Shown here: positions 15,712 through 19,974 of the stretch, piece by piece
How the letters are laid out: each line of letters starts with the position of its first letter
How positions within the stretch are numbered: position 1 is the first letter of the stretch
Source of the DNA: Nitrolancea sp040255925
Lineage (GTDB): Bacteria > Chloroflexota > Chloroflexia > Thermomicrobiales > Thermomicrobiaceae
DNA length: 19,974 bases
NCBI GenBank assembly: GCA_040255925.1
Contig: JBDZVX010000042.1
Coordinates: forward strand, 1 to 19,974
Direction of reading: 5' to 3'
The notes under the pieces: generated by a model
Told to the model about the DNA's origin: nothing
Database searches by the model: none
The model's input: the letters and a program-made list of their open reading frames with translations, nothing else
Program-made: the position numbers and the translations under genes

Positions 15712-15760
15712 AGCGGGCAGGTAGACGGTCAGCAGTGACCGTCTCTTCTGCTAGAGCCCG
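15712..15760 (+). promoter_or_regulatory. Structured leader / attenuator-like hairpin
   Basis: AGACGGTCA (15723-15731) and TGACCGTCT (15736-15744) form a perfect 9-bp stem with loop GCAG, followed by CTTCT. Outer segments GCAG/CTGC and CGGGC/GCCCG could extend it. It lies in the roughly 120-base leader of the flavoprotein gene, or it could terminate read-through from the upstream scaffold gene. Confidence 0.45.
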
Positions 15761-15823
15761 GCAGCCCATCCCGCGTTGATGATGCGCTCGGACCGATTGC
15801 TCGGCGTTGAGAAGAGGAGACCT

Positions 15824-17932
15824 ATGTACCGGTGTAAGGTCTGTGGGTACATTCACACTGGTCAATTCGCACCTTCGGATTGTCCATCCTGCGGGGCGCT
15901 CGGCGAGCGGTTCCGCGCGATGGACAAAGCTGAAATCAACGCGGTGATCGGTGAGTTCACCTCACGCGGCATCATCAGCCAGTCGATGGAGGATGCGGAA
16001 GTCGATGATGAGCGCCGGATCAGGCTGCTGGCATTCGTGGACTCCGAGTTTTTCTCTCCCTTCACGCGCCGGGCCGGTAAAAAGTACCGGGTCTTCAGCG
16101 GGGATCTCGAATGGTTCAAAGACAATATCCCATGCCAGTCGGCCTGCCCGGCCCATACCGACATTTCCCGCTACATCGCCCTGATCGCCGACGGGCGCTA
16201 CGCCGACAGCTTCGAGCTGAACCGGGAGCATAACGTCTTCCCCGGCTGTCTCGGGCGGATGTGCGCCCGGCCCTGCGAGGAGGCCTGTCGCCGGAAGGAC
16301 ATCGACGCGCCGATCGGCATTTGCTACCTCAAGCGGGTAGCGTCCGATTATCGAGGCGAGACCCGGCGGGAGTCGCCGCCGCCGCCGAACGGCCTGTCGG
16401 TGGCCGTCATCGGGGCTGGAGACTGTGGATTGACCGCCTCGCGCCAGCTCGCGCGGAAGGGCTACCGGGTCACGGTCTACGAGCGCTATCCGGTTCCCGG
16501 CGGGATGATGTGGGGTGGGGTGCCCGAGTGGCGCCTGCCGCGTGACGTCATCATGGAAGAGGTCGAGCTGATTACCGACCTGGGTGTGGAAATCCATTAC
16601 AACACCGAGGTCGGGAAGGATATCGAGCTTGAGGAGCTCGTCGACCTGAACGACGCGGTCCTGATCGCCGCTGGCTGCCAGAACGTAACCACGCTCGGGG
16701 TTCCCGGCGAGGATCTGGACGGCGTGATCGGCGGGCTGACCTTCCTGGAGGATGTGAACCTGGCCCGCAAGGAGGATGTCTACGTCGGCAAGCGGGTCGT
16801 GACCGTCGGTGGTGGGTTTACCTCGATGGACTGCGTGCGGACAGTCCTCCGGATGGGTGCCGAGAAATCGGTTCTCGTCTATCGCCGCTCCAAGGAGGAG
16901 ATCCCAGTCGACGAGCTCGAGCTTGAGGAATCGGGGCTTGAGGGTGTCGAGTATATCTTTATGGCCTCACCGACGCGGGTGCTCGGCCGGAACGGCAAGG
17001 TCACCGGTGTCGAGTTCATCCGGAACGAGCTTGGCGCGCCAGACGCTAGCGGCCGCCGCAGCCCGAAGCCGGTGGCCGGCTCCGAGTTCGTGATTCCGTG
17101 CGACCAGTTCATCGTCGCGATCGGCCAGTATCAGAACAACAACTATAATCGGAACGGTTTGATCAAGCGGGTTGACCGGCGTGGAGTTCCCCGGCTGGAT
17201 GGTGATCTCCGCACCGAGCATCCGAAGATCTGGGCGGCAGGTGATTATGTGACCGGCCCGAGCAACTTTATTTCGGCGATCGGCGAGGGGAAGCGGGTAG
17301 CCGAGTCCATCGATCGCGTCCTGCGCGGCACGGAGCCGGTGGTGCAAGATATCGAGATCACCCGTGTCCCAATCGAAGACCTCCATACACCGAATCCGCT
17401 CGTGGCCGAAGGTGTGGCTGAGTGGTCGCTTTCGGCAATGAGCCGCCGCCTGCGTTGGGGTGACAACTACATCAATGTTCCGCGCCAAGAGATGCTGACC
17501 CTGCCGCTGAGTGAGCGCGGAATCGGCAAGCACGAAACGACGCTCGAAGTTGAGCTTGGTCATCCGAAGCCGATCGGTTTTGAAGAAGCCAAGCGGTGCC
17601 TCCAGTGCCAGGAGAACATCTTTATCGACGGCAACCGCTGCATTCTCTGCAATGGCTGCGTCGATATCTGTCCCCAGCACTGCATCGAAATGATCTCGCT
17701 GGACCGTCTCTTCTCCATTGATGGCGATGTCGAGATGGCTGAAATGGCCCGCGCCGAGCTTGGTCCCAATGCCGTCGCGATGATCATTGACGAGAAGGAA
17801 TGCATCCGCTGCGGCGCCTGCGTCGAGTGGTGTCCCACCGAGTGCTTGACGATGGAGCACTACCGGCCAACGAACCAGCCCCGGCGGGAGACCAGCGATC
17901 TGGCGATCGTGGCCGACGAGATCATCCCCTAG
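15824..17932 (+). CDS. Rubredoxin-like / GltD-like FAD-NAD(P)H oxidoreductase / 2x[4Fe-4S] fusion
   Basis: A 702-aa cytoplasmic redox protein. Residues 1-30 are a rubredoxin-like ribbon (Cys4, Cys7, Cys20, Cys23) of the rubrerythrin type. Residues 100-170 are the Fer4_20 cysteine-rich domain of GltD/DPD proteins (Cys104, 108, 142, 147, 151, 155, 167). An FAD-binding GxGxxG (GAGDCG, 197-202) and an NAD(P)-binding GGGFTSMD with YRRSKEE follow, then the closing AAGD at about 471. The C terminus has CLQC and two ferredoxin clusters (Cys606/609/612/616 and 660/663/666/670). It should pass electrons between NAD(P)H and a low-potential partner; the substrate is unknown. ATG 15824 is preceded by GAGGAG; upstream ATGs at 15776-15782 lack a site. 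The usual Pro-Ala of the FAD motif is replaced by Asp-Cys. Confidence 0.85.
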   Translation: MYRCKVCGYIHTGQFAPSDCPSCGALGERFRAMDKAEINAVIGEFTSRGIISQSMEDAEVDDERRIRLLAFVDSEFFSPFTRRAGKKYRVFSGDLEWFKDNIPCQSACPAHTDISRYIALIADGRYADSFELNREHNVFPGCLGRMCARPCEEACRRKDIDAPIGICYLKRVASDYRGETRRESPPPPNGLSVAVIGAGDCGLTASRQLARKGYRVTVYERYPVPGGMMWGGVPEWRLPRDVIMEEVELITDLGVEIHYNTEVGKDIELEELVDLNDAVLIAAGCQNVTTLGVPGEDLDGVIGGLTFLEDVNLARKEDVYVGKRVVTVGGGFTSMDCVRTVLRMGAEKSVLVYRRSKEEIPVDELELEESGLEGVEYIFMASPTRVLGRNGKVTGVEFIRNELGAPDASGRRSPKPVAGSEFVIPCDQFIVAIGQYQNNNYNRNGLIKRVDRRGVPRLDGDLRTEHPKIWAAGDYVTGPSNFISAIGEGKRVAESIDRVLRGTEPVVQDIEITRVPIEDLHTPNPLVAEGVAEWSLSAMSRRLRWGDNYINVPRQEMLTLPLSERGIGKHETTLEVELGHPKPIGFEEAKRCLQCQENIFIDGNRCILCNGCVDICPQHCIEMISLDRLFSIDGDVEMAEMARAELGPNAVAMIIDEKECIRCGACVEWCPTECLTMEHYRPTNQPRRETSDLAIVADEIIP

Positions 17933-18010
17933 GCCGTTCCGGGCGAGTGTGCTCGCCCGCGTGTTCGGGTCAACGAGCGTTTGCTCCTAGCGTGTCGAGG
18001 AGAACCTGGC

Positions 18011-18319
18011 ATGCCGAATATTGGCGATCGTGTGAAGGTGCGGTTCCCGTATGGCGTCGATCTCCGCGGTCGTGCCGGGATTCACCCCATGTACCGGAAC
18101 CGGTTTGAGTCCCGTTTCAATGGACTCGAAGGGGTGATCGTTGAGATCCGGCGTGGTGATAGCGCCACCGGAACCGATCTCTACCGGGTGGATTTTAGCG
18201 ATTCGAAGAACGCCTCACGGCTTCCCTGGACCGACCATTGGTTCGCCGGGATGCTTCTGTTCTCTCCCGACGAGAATGGGACGGCATCCCGCGGCAGCCG
18301 ATCCGGGGTGACCGCGTAA
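18011..18319 (+). CDS. Small SH3/KOW-like protein, 102 aa
   Basis: The product begins PNIGDRVKVRFPYG and later has FNGLEGVIVEIRRGDSATGTDLYRVDF, a G-x-x-G-x-V pattern of KOW/SH3-like small barrels, then a Trp-containing DHWFAGMLLFSPDE end. No catalytic motif is seen, and the last 15 residues are low complexity. ATG 18011 was chosen because AGGAG lies 8 bases upstream; the earlier in-frame start at 17981 lacks one. It follows the flavoprotein gene by 78 bases and may be co-transcribed; a partner or nucleic-acid-binding role is only a guess. Confidence 0.7.
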   Translation: MPNIGDRVKVRFPYGVDLRGRAGIHPMYRNRFESRFNGLEGVIVEIRRGDSATGTDLYRVDFSDSKNASRLPWTDHWFAGMLLFSPDENGTASRGSRSGVTA

Positions 18320-18333
18320 CCTCCCCGGCTCAG

Positions 18334-18385
18334 GTGGCGGAACCCGGCGCTCGTCGATCGTGACCGCGTTTTGGGGTTCCGCCAC
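18334..18385 (+). terminator. Perfect 12-bp long-loop hairpin
   Basis: GTGGCGGAACCC (18334-18345) and GGGTTCCGCCAC (18374-18385) form a perfect 12-bp stem with a 28-base loop, starting 14 bases after the stop codon of the small SH3-like gene. No T-run follows. Its position suggests the end of the flavoprotein transcript. Confidence 0.45.
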
Positions 18386-18515
18386 GGCCCCTCTCCGCAA
18401 GCCGTCCCTCATTACTCAAGTCCTGATCGCGTGAGGTAATCCATTCCTGTCCGCCGGAGCATTCAGCGGTGGTGGGAGCCGGTCATGCGTTTGACCGTGC
18501 TGCCGCACACGCCGT

Positions 18516-18543
18516 GGCGGCGGTTTCTTGCCTACACGCCGCC
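18516..18543. repeat. GC-rich inverted repeat
   Basis: GGCGGCG (18516-18522) pairs with CGCCGCC (18537-18543). A smaller one, CGGTCA (18480-18485) with TGACCG (18492-18497), lies just before it. Role unknown; both belong to the hairpin-dense gap 18334-18593. Confidence 0.35.
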
Positions 18544-18556
18544 GCGTACAAAAATA

Positions 18557-18593
18557 GGCGCCTGGTACCACTGGGGAGCCGGTACCAGGCGTC
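18557..18593 (-). terminator. Strong intrinsic terminator read leftward
   Basis: GGCGCCTGGTACC (18557-18569) and GGTACCAGGCGTC (18581-18593) form a 13-bp stem (one G-U pair). Read leftward the stem runs straight into TATTTTTGT, the classic T-tail. No confident leftward gene ends here, so it implies an unannotated leftward transcript from the 18594-18945 region, or it could work in both directions. Confidence 0.6.
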
Positions 18594-18626
18594 AAGGGAA
18601 GGGATGAGGGAAGTGGGTGATTTTGT

Positions 18627-18643
18627 TGTACTTGTATAGTACA
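18627..18643. promoter_or_regulatory. 17-bp perfect palindrome, operator-like
   Basis: TGTACT (18627-18632) and AGTACA (18638-18643) flank TGTAT. The element is AT-rich in GC-rich surroundings and contains TATAGT on the plus strand, a possible -10, and TATACA on the minus strand. It looks like a regulator binding site; the regulator is unknown. Confidence 0.35.
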
Positions 18644-18681
18644 GTGCGTCGCTTTCAATTTCCTCTCGAATCATGATCAAT

Positions 18682-18945
18682 CTACTGACATTGCTGTAAC
18701 GCGTCCACCGCCCTATTGACGCGTCGTTTAGCCGCTTCTTCCGCCCGTATTCGCACTCTCAGCGGTTTCCGTCCGGGAAGGAGAGGATATCCCTGCTTGG
18801 TACGATGTTGGTCTATCCTGGCAAATTCATGACGGGTCGAGAAAAACGTGTCCTCCTCGCGATCACTCGTTGGGGCGCCGTCTCGCGCCGAAGCTATTCT
18901 CCCTCCGGTTGATGCCGCCGACGAATTCGTCGGAGTCCGCCGCAC
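18682..18945 (-). CDS. Doubtful small ORF, 87 aa
   Basis: A leftward open frame beginning at GTG 18945 and ending about 90 bases before the leftward terminator at 18557-18593. The C-terminal half (GRKPLRVRIRAEEAAKRRVNRAVDALQQCQ) could be a basic helix. The ribosome site is poor (GGGAG one base from the start) and no family is recognised. It is listed because the terminator downstream calls for a leftward transcript. A rightward frame (18848-19072) competes for the same DNA. Confidence 0.2.
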   Translation of the reverse strand: MRRTPTNSSAASTGGRIASARDGAPTSDREEDTFFSTRHEFARIDQHRTKQGYPLLPGRKPLRVRIRAEEAAKRRVNRAVDALQQCQ

Positions 18946-19068
18946 CCTCCCAGCCGTACAGCGAATTCAGGTCGTGGTATCCTCACTTGGAAGAAATCCC
19001 CCGTATCGTGAGTTGGTGATTCCGGCCTCGTTGAGGCACGGGAGGGAGAAGGTGAGGGTAGGCTGGCC

Positions 19069-19974
19069 TTGAAGATTCTCGTAACCGGTGGTGCCGGGTT
19101 CATCGGTTCTCACGTCGTCGATGGCTTGATCGCCCAGGGGCACGAGGTGGTCATCCTCGATAACCTCTCGACGGGAACGCCGGATAACGTAAACCCCTGC
19201 GCTCGCCTCGTCGAGATGGATATCACCGATCCCCGGGTCGTCGAGTTCCTGATCGAAGAGCGGTTCGATATCGTGGATCACCACGCGGCGCAGGTCAGCG
19301 TCAATGTCTCGGTCGATGCGCCAATCCATGATGCCACTGTGAATATCCTCGGCTCGATCAATCTCCTCCAGGCGGCGGTCGCCAGCGAGGTGAAGAAGTT
19401 CATTTACATTTCCAGTGGCGGCGCGATGTATGGTGAGCCGGCGCAGCTCCCGGTCGCGGAAGATTACCCGCCGGTGCCGCTCTCTCCGTATGGTGTGAGC
19501 AAGCACTCAGTCGAGCACTATCTGTATCTCTATCATCACATCTATGGGCTGCGGTTCACATCGCTGCGCTATCCGAACATCTACGGCCCGCGCCAGGACC
19601 CGAAAGGCGAAGCCGGCGTGATCGCGATCTTCACCGGACAGATGCTTCGAGACCAGCCGGTTACCATCAACGGTAGCGGCGAGCAGTTGCGAGACTACCT
19701 CTACGTTGGAGATTGCGTCACCGCGAACCTGCTGGCGCTCGAAGGCGGCGACTGCGGGATGTACAACTTGGGCTGGGGTGTGGGGATATCGGTGAACGAA
19801 CTGTTCGAGAAGCTGAGCGCCCTTACCGGCTACACACGAGAGCCGATCCACGGCCCGGCCAAGCCGGGGGAGACATTCCGCATCTTCCTCGATGCCGCCA
19901 AGGCGCGGGAGGAGTTGGAATGGTCTCCTACCGTCACATTGAACGATGGTCTAAAGCGGACCGTCGAATACTTC
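19069..19974 (+). CDS. NAD-dependent epimerase/dehydratase, GalE-like (C terminus cut)
   Basis: The 302 codons present encode an extended short-chain dehydrogenase. The NAD motif GGAGFIG (residues 7-13) is near the N terminus, Asp31 follows strand 2 (VVILDNLSTG), the active-site Ser lies in YISSGGAMYGEP (115-116), and the catalytic Tyr141 and Lys145 are in SPYGVSKHS. RYPNIYGPRQDP is the typical sugar-binding block. The family interconverts UDP-sugars, most often UDP-glucose and UDP-galactose, for exopolysaccharide or cell-surface glycans; substrate cannot be fixed from motifs. I chose TTG 19069 because the Rossmann strand (KILVTGG) starts immediately and GAGGGTAGG lies upstream. The frame runs off the right edge with only the last residues missing. 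Confidence 0.88.
   Translation, partial: MKILVTGGAGFIGSHVVDGLIAQGHEVVILDNLSTGTPDNVNPCARLVEMDITDPRVVEFLIEERFDIVDHHAAQVSVNVSVDAPIHDATVNILGSINLLQAAVASEVKKFIYISSGGAMYGEPAQLPVAEDYPPVPLSPYGVSKHSVEHYLYLYHHIYGLRFTSLRYPNIYGPRQDPKGEAGVIAIFTGQMLRDQPVTINGSGEQLRDYLYVGDCVTANLLALEGGDCGMYNLGWGVGISVNELFEKLSALTGYTREPIHGPAKPGETFRIFLDAAKAREELEWSPTVTLNDGLKRTVEYF

Noticed and set aside
16967..17860. 297-codon leftward open frame opposite the flavoprotein
   Set aside because: Antisense shadow of the ferredoxin and NAD(P)-binding part of the real gene.
18848..19072. Rightward 74-codon frame ending in a TTGA overlap with the epimerase start
   Set aside because: The overlap is tempting, but there is no ribosome site before GTG 18848, third-position bias is weak and the product resembles nothing known.
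18967..19506. 179-codon leftward open frame opposite the epimerase
   Set aside because: The rightward frame carries the complete Rossmann and Tyr/Lys motifs.

Overview
The window reads like a high-GC bacterial chromosome with strong Shine-Dalgarno sites and frequent GTG/TTG starts. The suf gene order (fur-like, sufC, sufB, sufD, sufS, sufU, sufT), the Arg/Gly/Asp-rich protein style and the rubredoxin-fused GltD-like flavoprotein best suit a Chloroflexota of the Thermomicrobia type (Sphaerobacter/Nitrolancea-like). That placement is inference; no rRNA gene is present to prove it. I see no tRNA, rRNA, CRISPR array, insertion sequence or phage gene.

Left part (1-5833): the start of a leftward mobA (cut by the window edge) is followed by small, poorly characterised genes. 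These are a 280-aa hypothetical protein, a SWIM zinc-finger protein with a long leader, a leftward four-helix membrane protein, two leftward paralogous small proteins (3289-3639 and 4554-4943), a YHS-domain metal-binding protein with a good promoter and palindromic operator, and a zinc-ribbon/bacterial-PH protein.

Centre (6217-12670): a compact leftward iron-sulfur assembly operon. A Fur-family regulator carrying the PerR-type metal ligand set (12591 down) precedes sufC-sufB-sufD-sufS-sufU-sufT and is followed by an intrinsic terminator at 6217-6236. A 7-1-7 Fur-family operator sits just in front of the regulator gene, and a second promoter with a palindrome lies in front of sufC. SufBCD form the scaffold complex, SufS supplies sulfur, SufU accepts or transfers it and SufT helps maturation.

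Right part (12976-18319): rightward genes. First comes an unrecognised protein with an apparent internal 78-base frame excursion. Then a second sulfur/Fe-S module follows: a rhodanese-type sulfurtransferase, a second IscU-like scaffold protein with an acidic tail, and, behind its own promoter and structured leader, a 702-aa fusion of rubredoxin-like zinc/iron ribbon, GltD-like FAD/NAD(P)H oxidoreductase and C-terminal 2x[4Fe-4S] ferredoxin, followed by a small SH3/KOW-like protein. A 750-base hairpin-rich gap precedes a GalE-like NAD-dependent epimerase that runs off the right edge.

The main theme is therefore iron-sulfur/sulfur trafficking: a standard SUF operon under a Fur/PerR-like regulator, and on the opposite strand a less familiar rhodanese / IscU-like / Fe-S flavoprotein cluster that may be a second, dedicated sulfur-transfer or maturation pathway.
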